A DNA stretch of 64,000 bases from Asparagopsis taxiformis (GCA_030407315.1 JALQPE010002070.1:248001-312000), one strand, 5' to 3'. Positions 1-9,948 are shown, counted from the first letter of the stretch. Made by a program: numbers and translations. Notes: generated from the sequence alone by a model not told the origin.

Positions 1-27
1 ACTGGGAAGATTCGCGCACCGCGTCAA

Positions 28-741
28 ATGCACGGTGCAACCAGGAGAAGCAGAGGGAGGGTAAGGACGCAAGGAAAGTATTACAACAAACGGGAGTTTG
101 CTCCAGCTCCGCCGGGCTTACGTGTCACCGCTGGAACAGCCAGGGGTCGGCGACTACAGTCTCCAAATGTTCATTTGAGACCAATGATGGGGAAAGTGCG
201 CGAAGCACTATTTTCAATGTTGGAGATGCTCGAAGTGGTGCGACCGGACGGTTCCACATTGGACCTGTTTGCCGGTAGTGGCAGTATCGGTATTGAGTCT
301 CTTTCGAGGGGAATGGGATCAGCGGTATTCGTAGATGCGGCGGAGGACTGCGTAGACACCATATCGGAGAATTTGAGGATTTGCAAAATGGCCGATCGAG
401 GCCGTGTGCAATGTGCACGAGTGGAAAACATACTCGACTCTGCAACTAGGCTGAACAACAACGAACATTATAGTCTGATAACTGTGACGCCTCCGTACGA
501 AGAGGTTGACTATGGAGAGCTCATGACGCAAATCGCGACTTCGGATTGTGTTGGGGAGGGGACTTTTGTCGTTGTTGAATACCCTGTAGAATTGAAATCT
601 CTCCCGCCGTCAATTGCCCAGCGCTTGATTGGAGTTCGGAATCGTCGATATGGTAGAACCGTACTAGCGCTGTACGCATGCCGGCCGGACAGTTGGATTG
701 ACCTTCGCCCAGAAGAGTTTATTGATGCATCGCGGCGGTAG
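28..741 (+). CDS. RsmD-like 16S rRNA (guanine-N2)-methyltransferase, probably organellar; 5' end may lie outside the window
   Basis: This looks like the RsmD family, SAM-dependent enzymes that methylate one guanine of small-subunit rRNA in bacteria and organelles. Visible marks are the N-terminal RVTAGTARGRRL stretch, the RP-x-x-GKVREALFSML segment typical of RsmD, the SAM-binding LDLFAGSGSIGIESLSRG motif, and a catalytic-position PPY at VTPPYEE. The family normally has Asn or Asp before PPY; here it is Thr. The first 30 residues are Arg-rich and could be the end of a transit peptide. No stop codon precedes the ATG within the window, so the true start may be upstream. The gene converges with the trigger-factor gene, with only 12 bases between stops. 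Family is fairly certain; plastid targeting is inferred. Confidence 0.82.
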   Translation: MHGATRRSRGRVRTQGKYYNKREFAPAPPGLRVTAGTARGRRLQSPNVHLRPMMGKVREALFSMLEMLEVVRPDGSTLDLFAGSGSIGIESLSRGMGSAVFVDAAEDCVDTISENLRICKMADRGRVQCARVENILDSATRLNNNEHYSLITVTPPYEEVDYGELMTQIATSDCVGEGTFVVVEYPVELKSLPPSIAQRLIGVRNRRYGRTVLALYACRPDSWIDLRPEEFIDASRR

Positions 742-753
742 TCTATTAAAATT

Positions 754-1329
754 TCATTGCGTAGCTGGAGCTGACGTCGTCTCAATTGCATCTGAGTTTT
801 CTAGCTCAACAACACCAGGGATTTCAGTATCTGTGGCTTCGAAAGAATCGAGGTCAATTGCCTTTTGAAGGGAAATTTCGCATGAGAAGGTGAAGTCCTC
901 ACCAACTTTGAATCTAGTTAATAATTCCTTTTCGTCAACAACCGGCTCTGCGGCCTCTCCTTCCAATGTATCCAAGCCCAATTCTTTGATTGCCTCATCG
1001 AGCATGTCACCAATTGAGTCTCTCAGAACAAAGCCATTGAGGTCTTTCATGATAAAAGGCGGTATGGTGCCCTTTCGAAAGCCCTTGAAATGGGCATTTT
1101 GCTTCAATGCTGCGATGCTCTTCTTACGCCTCTGCTTGGAGAATTCTGCGGGGATTTGGAGTTCAAGTTTGTACTTAGCCATCTCACTATGCTCTGTGCT
1201 GAATATAACCTCGAGTTTTTCGTGCGACAAGAGAGTCATTCGTGGCTGAGTCGAGCATGATGAACACACAGAGGGGCGTAGCTGAGTTGGGCGGGTGACG
1301 AAAGGCGGAACAAAGGTAGATGAATTCAT
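754..1329 (-). CDS. Stand-alone trigger-factor ribosome-binding-domain protein, probably plastid
   Basis: Residues about 40-190 match the N-terminal ribosome-binding domain of bacterial trigger factor, the chaperone that meets nascent chains at the ribosome exit. The signature loop GFRKG lies at residues 83-87, followed by IPPFIMKD in the expected place. The proline-isomerase and substrate-cradle domains of full trigger factor (over 400 residues) are absent; the protein ends at 191 residues with an acidic, Thr/Ala-rich tail. The first ~40 residues are Ser/Thr/Arg-rich with few acids, as in transit peptides. Short trigger-factor-like plastid proteins are known in plants, so this is probably a natural short form rather than a broken gene. 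Confidence 0.8.
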   Translation of the reverse strand: MNSSTFVPPFVTRPTQLRPSVCSSCSTQPRMTLLSHEKLEVIFSTEHSEMAKYKLELQIPAEFSKQRRKKSIAALKQNAHFKGFRKGTIPPFIMKDLNGFVLRDSIGDMLDEAIKELGLDTLEGEAAEPVVDEKELLTRFKVGEDFTFSCEISLQKAIDLDSFEATDTEIPGVVELENSDAIETTSAPATQ

Positions 1330-1672
1330 CTTGCCGCTTGATGTTGATGCGACTGGGAAATAAACGAGATGGAAACAATCTTCAGATCAACTGCACATAA
1401 AGGCAGCGAGATTCTGTTTCGCCAATACATTATCTTTGTGAGGTCCTACGGGACGATGCTGTGCGCAGGACCAGATCTCGTGGACCTGAGCGTTTCAAAA
1501 TAATAAAACTTTTCCAATACTGAAGAAATTCTTGACATTTTATTCTTTGTGACGATTTACCTGGATCCAAATCAGCGACTCGGTAATTATTTTTCGAGTC
1601 CGGCTGGTCCGAAATGAGCGTAGGTGTTCTGGGTTGTCTAGTACTCCTACTTGCTAAGGGTAGTGTACCCTT
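1330..1672. other. Intergenic, no gene seen
   Basis: 343 bases between the divergent 5' end of the trigger-factor-domain gene and the 3' end of the MFS gene. I see no ORF with protein-like composition and no tRNA. It should hold the trigger-factor gene promoter and the MFS gene terminator. Confidence 0.5.
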
Positions 1673-3334
1673 TTATACTGTCTGAGGAAACATCGATTCT
1701 GTTACGAAACCGACCATATTCCCAAACGGTGATGCAGAGCACTCATCGTCGTCTATTCTTTGTACTGCAATATATGATGGTGTCCGGAAAGAGTACGATC
1801 GTACTCTGGTAACGTCGCATTTTGAAAACGCAGCCTCTTCACCTCCGCCCGGAATATCCCACGCTTTTGATTCTTCCCTCCTCGCCGGATGCGATGCGGT
1901 TGGAACTGTAACTAGAGAATTATCGACAAGCACAGCTTTAATTCCATGCGAACAGGGAATTTCAAATGCTTCTTCGCATCGCTCCATACACAGACAACAT
2001 AAAAATCCAAACAAACTCATTGCAGCACATATGAGATAAAACAAGTTGTAAGATGAGGGCTCTCTCCCTTTCTCGCCGCTCGTAAACGAATGTATCACAG
2101 ACATAAGTGCACATGAACTAGCCTCACCAGATCCCATCATCAAGCCAACGCCAATCCCAACAATGACAGCACTGTTGGCAAGGCCGAAAAGGTCACGCGC
2201 CAGCGCAATGGCATCACAGCATACGGCTCCGAAAATGACAAACAGCAGTTGCACTGTCACTATGTAACCGGAGAAATTGTTTTGGTTTGAAAAAGATATC
2301 AGCGACAAGAAGGCAGTAGTTTGCACGGTGAGTAGAATGAGCATCATATTTTTCGCACCAGAGTAGAACGGGCCCCATCCGCAGCCCATGTGGTCGGCAA
2401 GCGTCCCTGCAATGAGGCGTGAAAACGTGCCGAGAAGGTTAGCGAGCTGGAATGATTTCACGAGGGAGTCCATCGATTTGCCGAAAGTTACGCCGATAGT
2501 GAAGAAATAGGGGTAGAATGGGAATACCACCTGAGTAATAAAAAGAACTGCCATATAGAGCCAGAATGGTGATTGAAGCACCAGTCGACTGACAGGTAGT
2601 TTCACACCTTGCAACCGCGGGCCGTCTTGACCGACAGGCTGGGAGGATGGCCACTCAAGAAACGCGGCGGACAAAAGTGCCAGCGCTGTAAAAAATACTG
2701 ATGAGGCATACAAAGCATTCACAATTCCAAATGAATGGATGAAGGAGTGAAAGAGTGAACTGGATACAATCGGTCCAAATCCAAATGCCATCTGTCCGCA
2801 TCCGATGGCGAAACCGATTTTTTCGGGCATCCATGCAGCCAGTAGTTCAATCCCCGTGATGTAGACTTTGGGCAGGGCGAACATGGGTCAGAAACAATAT
2901 GAACGAGCGTACGGGATAGGAATGCGAATACATACATCATACATACATATACCGAGAGGAATTGATTGTAGAGACATGGCAATTCTCAGATACATGGTGC
3001 TTGATTGCAAAACGCCAAGGGCAGCGAGCGATAATGTGGAATAGGAAAGTGCTGCAATGAGGCAACCGATTCGAACACGATGGGTCTTGGATTGGCCAAA
3101 AGGAAGGCTGACGGCTTGCGGTTTACCGGCGTCTAGATATGAACCTGCTAGAAGGGTGGCTGGGGCAGAGAGAAGCGACAAGAGGGCCATCGAGGAGGAC
3201 CAAGCATCACCCATCTGCGGGTTGGAGGCGTATAGAGACATGGCATTGCTGAAAATGCTGAGGGCGTACGATGAGCCGGCGAGGAAGAGGAGGAGACATG
3301 AGAAGAGAAAATTGAGATGGAGCTTGTGATGCAT
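1673..3334 (-). CDS. MFS transporter, OFA/monocarboxylate-like (paralog A), one intron
   Basis: Two exons, 3334..2947 and 2865..1673, give a 526-residue multispanning membrane protein. The 81-nt intron (GTATGT...AAAG) is phase 1 and restores the reading PLGI-F-YITGIELL, which matches the neighbouring paralog. After the splice comes AAWMPEKIGFAIGCGQMAFGFGP, resembling the KWFPDKRGLA-G-GFG region of oxalate/formate-antiporter-type MFS proteins. The chosen start, MHHKLHLN, aligns with the paralog's MKHKAEFN; upstream in-frame Met codons exist. Its cytosolic C-terminal tail is about 75 residues longer than that of the paralog and Ser/Arg-rich. Substrate is unknown; small organic acids are the family's usual cargo. 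It is divergently oriented to the paralog starting at 4164. Confidence 0.82.
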
Positions 3335-4163
3335 TGTTGATGGAATTGATAAGCGAGCCTGTTTGATTTGTACGGTGGACTCGGAGAGCTGAAGGTAGGA
3401 AGCTGCGAGAGAAGGAAATAACAGACGAGCAAGTTGCAAATGTCTTTTATATCAAATTTAGTAGGCTGCATTGCGAGATAACGTAAAAGCCGCACATGGC
3501 CACCGTGGCGCAGGAGCGATTGTTGTACTCTTGTATGACACCAGCTGCGACTTACAGTTGTCGAAGGATGGTGACGTATTGTAATTCAGTTGGGAGCCAG
3601 CCAACCACATTTGCTGTTTGCAAAGTGGAATCACGAAGCGTCTGCGATCTCTGTGTGGAATGCCCTCGTCCTTTGCATTAAAACTGCCTATTTCGGTAAC
3701 GGCAAATCACGAGATGCATTTTATAGCACTGTGAGACCCACCTTAAGCTTTTCTGCTTTTTTTTGAAAACTTTCAACTTTTGCAGACTTTGGTACCTTGA
3801 ATGTTGTAAATAACGTCCTTATTCCACGTGGCTTCTGTTGCTGTACGCATCTCTTCGTTCTGCTGCTCAATTTTTCAGAAAGTGCAATACAGTAGTGGAA
3901 AAAACTGTTTTCAATAGCAGTGTACCATCAAGAAACAAACACGCCGGTATTTTTTCGAAAAACAACAATTGAATAGCGTAACTATGACAACATTGTTGAC
4001 ACTTGTCCATTGCTCTTCCTATCAGGGTGTGGTTGAGGTCAGTCCAACAGTGATCCCGGTCACAGGAATGCTATATTAACTTGACCACCATGCGCCTTCA
4101 TAAACCTTGAGCTAGTCACGTACACACACCGCATCATCCCGCCCCATCACATATTTTGTTATC
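3335..4163. promoter_or_regulatory. Divergent intergenic region between two MFS paralogs
   Basis: 829 bases separate the start codons of the two head-to-head MFS genes. A TATA-like GATATAAAAG reads on the minus strand at 3444-3453, about 110 bases before the minus-strand start. On the plus strand a weaker CTATATTAA lies near 4070. Short ORFs here have no protein-like character. A shared control region is plausible but only inferred from the arrangement. Confidence 0.4.
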
Positions 4164-5591
4164 ATGAAACACAAAGCCGAGTTCAATGCCTTGCTCGCCT
4201 GTTTGATTATGTTTCTGATCGGCTCCCAGGAAGCAGTATCAGTTTTCAACAACGCCATTGAACAATCCTCTGTCAAACCAGGCTATCTCGACAATGTCTG
4301 GTCCTCCTCAATAGGATTCGCCAGTCTAGTAGCAGCTTTTGCAACATCTTTCGCTGGCGTGTATCTCAATGGCGGTCAGAATCCTCTTCCCTTCCAAAAG
4401 CTCCCATTCGGAGCGTCCAAAACCCATCGTATTGCAATTCTATCCGCTGCTGCCTCGTTGAGTTTTGCTACATTTGGCTTTGCTGGCTGGGGTGTCACCC
4501 ATGCCAACAAGCCCGCATTGCGATTCGCAGTTGCCATGCAGGGTTCTTCTGTCGGTATATGTAGGTGTCGTCATCATTTCCATCGCTAGCGAAAAGGAAT
4601 CCTGCCTGTCCGTTTCTAACCCCCCCCCCCTGCAGACTATGTCGTCGCTCTTGAACTGCTTGCGTCCTGGATGCCGAGGCATTCAGGCGTTGCCGTCGGG
4701 TGTGGACATGTGGCATTTGGAGTTGGACCAATTGTATTTGCGTGGGTATTTCACAACTTGATACATTCTCTCGGTTGTTCCAACGCATTGTATGCGGTAT
4801 GCATCTCCCTCACACTTTGTACAGCTTTATTTACATTCCTACTGGAATGGCCACCGCTCCCATCTGAAAAAGACTATTCTGATAGCGAAGACGCACCGGC
4901 TCTGTCGGTAGGTCATAAGATCCCATTCAGTACCCTTGTTCGTATCCCATCGTTTTGGCACTTCATGTTCGTCGCGTCTACAACACAAGTAGGCTTCGCT
5001 TTCTATCCCTTCTTCTTCACCGTTGGACTTACATTTGACAAACCGATGAACTTGCTCGTTCACATTTTTCAACTCGCATTCTTTTTCGGCATGATATCAC
5101 GATTCGTGGCTGGCGTCGCCTCCAATAATATGGGTATCAACTACGGGCCATTTCGCCATGGCTCGAAGAACTTAATGATGCTCATTCTGGCAATACAAGC
5201 TACTCTGTTTATTATGCTCATTTCAATTTCAAGTACCAGTAACTTCTCCGCCTTTGTCCCTGTTTCAATACTGGTCTTTTGTATGTATGGGGCGGGCAGT
5301 TGCAATACTATTCTACTGGCTCGAGATTTCTTCAGCCCAGCGAACAGCGCATTGGTTTTCGGGCTCGGTGCTGGCATCATGATGTGTTTGGGAGAATTTT
5401 TGACGGCTGGACTAATGTCTATATTCACCTCCTGGACATCTTCAGATACAAGAGTACCGTCATCTTACAATCTATTTTATTTAATATGTGCGATATGGAG
5501 TTTCAGTGGCACCTTGTCTTGCTTGCTTTTGAAACGCTGTGAGCAAGCATTTGAGACTCCATGTCCTGACGCACCGTTTGTGAAGCTCTAG
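4164..5591 (+). CDS. MFS transporter, OFA/monocarboxylate-like (paralog B), one intron
   Basis: Exons 4164..4560 and 4636..5591 give a 450-residue membrane transporter. The 75-nt intron (GTAGGT...C-tract-TGCAG) is phase 1 at exactly the place used by paralog A, restoring SVGI-Y-YVVALELLASWMP. Shared features with paralog A include the LPFG-x-SKTHRI loop, the WMP-G-AVGCGHVAFGVGP motif and the SSYNLFYLICA segment near the end. The protein is almost entirely hydrophobic with about twelve membrane segments expected for the fold. It ends with CEQAFETPC, where paralog A continues into a longer tail. Transport of a small organic acid is the best guess from the OFA-like motif; the substrate cannot be read from sequence. 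Confidence 0.84.
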
Positions 5592-5984
5592 ACAAGGGTG
5601 TCCTTGTAAAGGCAGCGCCGTCATACAGTGCAAGAATTTGGCAGACGCTTGATAACTTCATTGGCGTTCTTATGCAACGTTTCCTTTCCTAGACGTTACA
5701 ACACTATCTCGTGCTTTCAAAGATTACAAGTACCTCATATTGGCATAAAAGGAAATCGGGCGATGCGCTGGATGCCACTCTTTGGAAGATTCCTCCCGTA
5801 CAAATTCCAGTCTGGAAGCTGTAACATGTCTCAACTCGGTATGAATTTGACACTAACAAACTTATGGTACCTGTATGATACGCCGAGAATGACACGTGTA
5901 TGCAACGATTAACGAGGACTGTGATGGTCACCGTCACCAAATATCTCTTGCTGGTGCCTCTGCCCGTAGCGCAACATTCCTGCT
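5592..5984. other. Intergenic, no gene seen
   Basis: 393 bases between the MFS gene and the INTS11-like gene, both on the plus strand. Only short, compositionally random ORFs are present; it must contain the MFS 3' end and the next promoter. Confidence 0.5.
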
Positions 5985-7478
5985 ATGAACGTGCATGTGC
6001 TAGGCAGCGGACGAGACGTTGGTCGCAGTTGTCTGCTGCTCTCATTTGCAGGCCGCAATGTTCTATTCGATTGTGGAGCACATCCTGGGTTTGCGGACAA
6101 GCGTCGTTTTCCTGACTTCTCCTCTGTCGACCCGACAATCTTACAAAATCTAGACGCAATACTCATCTCCCATTTTCATTTCGACCATGCTGCCGCTCTA
6201 CCACTTCTGACAGAAAAGCTCAATTGCAACGCACCAATTTACATGACAGATCCTTCGCGCGAGCTGTGCCGGCTCATGCTACTCGATTTTTGTTCCACCT
6301 CGTCCTCACGCGGACAGATGTGCCCTTTCACGGTGCGCGATGTCGAAACATGTCTATCAAAAGTCGTATCCGTTCGTATCGGCCGCACGGTCCTCATTGG
6401 GCGTCACGCCGATATCGAGCTGTCCGCATACTATGCAGGCCACGTTCTGGGTGCTGTGATGTTCCGAGTTGCTATGTGCGGACGATCTGTTGTTTTTTCT
6501 GGTGACTATGCCACAAAGTCCGACAGACATCTTCGTTGCGCGGACGTGCCTTTCGGCCTGAATCCCGATCTTTTCATCACAGAATCGACGTATTGTTCTA
6601 CCATTCGCACAGAGGGGCGAGCTGAACAGGAGGATACTATGATGAAAGCAATAACAAACGCGGTTGCAAACAACGCCAAGATTCTGGTGCCAATTTCTGC
6701 ATTTGGCAGAGTACAGGAGGTTTGTTCGATCATGAGTGTCCATGCGGACAGGGATTTGCTCGTCAATGTGCCAATGTATTTTGTTACTGGTTTAGCATCG
6801 AAAGCTAATTCAATATATGAAACGTTCAAGGAATGGACATCCGCAGCGCTGGCGAATACGACAGGTGGTGATCACATCTGTGATGATGGCAAGTATGATT
6901 TCCTCTCTCGGCTAAAGCCTTTCAACAGAAATGAGGATTGGTACTTGGTTCAGCAAAGAGGTCCAATGATTCTTTTTGCAACGCCTGGAAATCTTTCCAC
7001 TGGATTGTCGCTAGATGTCTTCAAAGTCTGGGCAAATGACCCTAATAACGTTGTAATCGTTCCTGGTTTTTGCTTTGCAAACTCACTGGCGTCAAAGTTA
7101 CTCTCCGGACGAAGCGTAGAGGGGCATTCTGAACTTGCTGCTGTTCAATGCCAACTTGTGAACATGGCGTTTAGTTCTCATGCTGACGCTCGTGGAATTG
7201 TTCGTACGTGTCGAAAGGTGAATGCAGGAACAGTGATGCTTGTGCACGGCGAAGAGCAGAAAATGCTAGAGTTTCAGAAGCATCTAAGCAAAGTACTAGG
7301 TGTGCCGTGTATAGCTCCGAAGAACGGGCAAGTAGTTTCTATTCCTTTGAGAGAAAAATATGAGCAAAGTTGCAGCATGGAACGACATGTTCCTGACGGG
7401 ATGGTCTCGAGGCAATGGCAAGAAACAATCCAGATGTATAAAGATCACCAACGCAAGTTGAAAGGTGAGGCTGGATGA
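5985..7478 (+). CDS. INTS11: INTS11-like (CPSF73-type) metallo-beta-lactamase/beta-CASP RNA endonuclease
   Basis: The 497-residue protein matches Integrator subunit 11, the zinc nuclease that cleaves snRNA and other nascent transcripts. Evidence: GSGRDVGRSC near the start, the zinc-binding HFHFDH at residues 63-68, the GDY and ESTY motifs, and the C-proximal SSHADARG and LVHGEEQKM segments, all as in INTS11. All main catalytic motifs are intact, so it should be active. Human INTS11 is about 600 residues; here the sequence stops soon after NGQVVSIP, so the C-terminal domain that pairs with INTS9 is missing. A possible short 3' intron (GT at 7465, AG at 7522) would add only about ten different residues before another stop. 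General CPSF73 relatives are the alternative. Confidence 0.85.
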   Translation: MNVHVLGSGRDVGRSCLLLSFAGRNVLFDCGAHPGFADKRRFPDFSSVDPTILQNLDAILISHFHFDHAAALPLLTEKLNCNAPIYMTDPSRELCRLMLLDFCSTSSSRGQMCPFTVRDVETCLSKVVSVRIGRTVLIGRHADIELSAYYAGHVLGAVMFRVAMCGRSVVFSGDYATKSDRHLRCADVPFGLNPDLFITESTYCSTIRTEGRAEQEDTMMKAITNAVANNAKILVPISAFGRVQEVCSIMSVHADRDLLVNVPMYFVTGLASKANSIYETFKEWTSAALANTTGGDHICDDGKYDFLSRLKPFNRNEDWYLVQQRGPMILFATPGNLSTGLSLDVFKVWANDPNNVVIVPGFCFANSLASKLLSGRSVEGHSELAAVQCQLVNMAFSSHADARGIVRTCRKVNAGTVMLVHGEEQKMLEFQKHLSKVLGVPCIAPKNGQVVSIPLREKYEQSCSMERHVPDGMVSRQWQETIQMYKDHQRKLKGEAG

Positions 7479-7796
7479 TATTTATGTAACTGCAACAAGT
7501 AATTTTTTCTGTGATCTCACAGATCTCCAACAGGTAATTTGTTCATACATCTGATCTCGTAAAGGCTGCAGCTGAATTGAGGTCTCAACATGGGGCAAGA
7601 TTAACTAAAATCTCATTTTCAGAGTTGAAATATACTCGACTTTCAAATTGTGTTGTGCGGATGCGCGGCTCGCAAAGGTAAGGACCGTGTGTTCATGGCC
7701 ATGTCTTTATAGCGCTCCACGAGTTTATCATGCTCTAGAACAATCAGCCCGTTTGCCATTCAAATCAGAGCTTCTCTGCTTTTCCTCCTCATCAAA
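7479..7796. other. Intergenic, no gene seen
   Basis: 318 bases after the INTS11-like stop. A candidate splice acceptor (TTTTTTCTGTGATCTCACAG) ends at 7522 but opens no long frame. The remainder should hold the LPAT promoter. Confidence 0.45.
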
Positions 7797-8753
7797 ATGA
7801 CGATTGCGTTTGCAGTAACTCTAAACAACGTCAAATCTCACCAAAAATTCTACAAGCACCCAGTCAGGAGACCATATTGCGCAATAGTACCATCTCAGTT
7901 CAGTGGTATTTCAGTCCCGCGGCGAATTAGGCCTCTCCCAGTTGTTCCTTTCACTGCTTGTGCAAACTCCGAAGAAAATGGTACCACAAGTTCCAAGCAG
8001 CAAGCGAAAAAGCAATCGTCCTTCGGTGTCATCAGCGTCCTTCTGTTCGCGGCAGCAGCGTTCTGGTCGGTTCTAGTGTGTATTGCAATGGTCATCGCCC
8101 ATCCTTTCGTCCTACTAAGCGACAAAGTGCGAAGAAGGGTTCACGAATCCTTAATTCTGTTCTGGATGCGCGATACGCTTCGATCAGCGTTTGTGAGAGT
8201 GAAAGTTACGGGCAAAGAAAACCTACCATCCGAAGCAGCTCTATTCGTTGCTAATCATCAGTCCATACTGGACATGTTCGTTCTCTCTTTTTTGCGAGTG
8301 CGAATGAGATTCCTAATGCCTGCCAAAGCAATGAAAGTACCGTTCATTGGCTGGATGATGTCGCTAGCGCAGTGGGTTCGCATTGGCGGAGCAGACCGAA
8401 GGAGCCAAATGAATGCACTCAAGGACGTGGGCGAAGTGCTCAACAAGGGCTCAAGCGTTGCCATGTTCCCCGAGGGATCGCCAAACCACAGCGGTGAAAT
8501 GGCCAAGTTTGCCTCTCCAGCGTTTCGTGCAGCACGCAAAAGTGGTGTTCCTGTTGTACCTATCACCATTAATGGAACCGGTTCGATGTTTGCAAATGGC
8601 AACATCATTCCTTATCGATATCCAAAGGAGCGCATTACCGTCACTGTGCACCCACCTATTTCCATTGAAGCGGGCGATGACAAGGAAATTGCGAGCCTAG
8701 CCTTTGATGCTGTACAGGGAGGTTTGCCAGAGAATTTGAAACGTATAGAGTAA
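7797..8753 (+). CDS. 1-acyl-sn-glycerol-3-phosphate acyltransferase (plsC type), probably plastid
   Basis: This 318-residue enzyme moves an acyl group to the sn-2 position of lysophosphatidic acid, making phosphatidic acid for membrane lipids. The acyltransferase box NHQSILD (His154, Asp159) and the substrate-binding FPEGS (224-228) are present with normal spacing, and a hydrophobic segment lies at about residues 76-103. The first ~55 residues are rich in Ser, Lys, Arg and Pro with very few acids, consistent with a plastid transit peptide. PVVPITINGTGSM near the end is also typical of the family. Length fits plastid LPATs. It stands alone between the INTS11-like gene and a 454-base gap. Confidence 0.9.
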   Translation: MTIAFAVTLNNVKSHQKFYKHPVRRPYCAIVPSQFSGISVPRRIRPLPVVPFTACANSEENGTTSSKQQAKKQSSFGVISVLLFAAAAFWSVLVCIAMVIAHPFVLLSDKVRRRVHESLILFWMRDTLRSAFVRVKVTGKENLPSEAALFVANHQSILDMFVLSFLRVRMRFLMPAKAMKVPFIGWMMSLAQWVRIGGADRRSQMNALKDVGEVLNKGSSVAMFPEGSPNHSGEMAKFASPAFRAARKSGVPVVPITINGTGSMFANGNIIPYRYPKERITVTVHPPISIEAGDDKEIASLAFDAVQGGLPENLKRIE

Positions 8754-9207
8754 TGATAAATGGGTTCAAGTGGCATGTCTGTGACGGCTGCATAGTGGGA
8801 ACAAGTATTCAAGCGCGACTTGGGTTATAGCAGCAGCATTTATTGGTATCATTTCCTGTGAAGTTAGCTTTGGTTGTACCAAACTGTATCTCAGCAGTAA
8901 GCTGGATGCACATACTTTGAGTGCTCAAACTCCACCTCGTTTTTCTACAACACCAAGTTGAAGAGCCATTCCAGTGACCAAATAAGATATTGCAGTAACG
9001 CAGGAAAGTCAAGTTGATGTCAATTGGAATTCGACATCTGCATCCATGATGGACTTTCAGTTTTCCGGAACATAGCCGTGAACATGCGCATGGAATAGTA
9101 ATTTTGGATTTCTTATTTTGGCTGTCCCGTGAGGTATCGTCCTCTGCCATTGGCTTCAGCACGAGAACGCGCAGACTCTCCAGCTGATCTATTCTAGCAG
9201 CGCAAAC
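8754..9207. other. Intergenic, no convincing gene
   Basis: 454 bases. A minus-strand ORF of 138 codons covers it but is Cys/Arg/Thr-rich with no recognizable order, and it overlaps the start of the next gene, so I leave it uncalled. The region should carry the promoter of the tRNA-binding protein gene. Confidence 0.5.
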
Positions 9208-9948
9208 ATGGAGTCCATGAAACAAGTTATTGGTACTCTCGACGAGATCATTAAGAACGTCGAGGCCACAATCGCTGCCAATTCCAAAGCTGCTGAGGAG
9301 TCCAAGACGGAAGAGCAGGCTGCTACATCCAGTGATGCACCCGCGTCTACCGAAGAAAGTGGAGCTACCAAGAAGCGTGAGAAGAAGAAGAAGAAGCCAA
9401 AGTCAGAACCAGTGGCTGCAGTAGATCCAGAAGTTGCGCAATTTTTGCAATGCGATCTACGAGTTGGACGCGTATCCGATGTGGGCTTCCACCCAGAAGC
9501 AGATGGTCTGTACGTTCTGCAGGTTAGCTATGGAAAGGACGAAACGAAAACGGTCTGTGCTGGTCTGCGAAAGTTTGTTCCCGAAGAGGAAATGAAGAAT
9601 CGCAAGGTGGTCACCATTTGCAACCTCAAGCCACGTAAGCTCCGGGGAATAGCGAGCGAAGCAATGATCCTGGCTGGTAGTGTGGTGTCCGAGGGTGACG
9701 GCGAAAAGGAGACTGTGGTACCGGTTGCTCCACCACCTGCTGCAACTGAGGGATCCATTGTCGGCTATCAAGGTCTCGAGGGTGAACGAACTGTCACTGA
9801 AGGGAAGTTCGTTTCAGGGAAAACTTGGGACAAGGTCGTCCCGCGTCTTCTGGTTAGTGCGAAGCAGGCATGCTACGCCGGGAAGCCGTTGGTTGTTGGA
9901 AGTGATCCGGTCGTGTGCGACCTGCCTGATGGAGCTGAAATTCATTAG
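9208..9948 (+). CDS. EMAPII/Arc1p-type tRNA-binding-domain protein
   Basis: The C-terminal two thirds (about residues 75-246) form the OB-fold tRNA-binding domain shared by AIMP1/EMAPII, yeast Arc1p and the tail of some aminoacyl-tRNA synthetases. Clear blocks are FLQCDLRVGRV, TKTVCAGLRKFV, NRKVVTICNLKPRKLRGI and SEAMILAG. Before it comes a short N-terminal helix-prone region, then an acidic Glu/Ser/Ala stretch and a Lys-rich block (KKREKKKKKPK) of the kind that also binds tRNA in these proteins. It probably helps deliver tRNA to one or more cytosolic synthetases. The N-terminal part is too divergent to say which partners it holds. Confidence 0.9.
   Translation: MESMKQVIGTLDEIIKNVEATIAANSKAAEESKTEEQAATSSDAPASTEESGATKKREKKKKKPKSEPVAAVDPEVAQFLQCDLRVGRVSDVGFHPEADGLYVLQVSYGKDETKTVCAGLRKFVPEEEMKNRKVVTICNLKPRKLRGIASEAMILAGSVVSEGDGEKETVVPVAPPPAATEGSIVGYQGLEGERTVTEGKFVSGKTWDKVVPRLLVSAKQACYAGKPLVVGSDPVVCDLPDGAEIH

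Noticed and set aside
3055..3085. tRNA T-loop-like GATTCGAAC
   Set aside because: Lies inside the MFS coding exon and no acceptor or anticodon arms can be folded around it.
8809..9225. Minus-strand ORF of 138 codons
   Set aside because: Cys/Arg/Thr-rich, no ordered pattern, overlaps the 5' end of the well-supported tRNA-binding protein gene.
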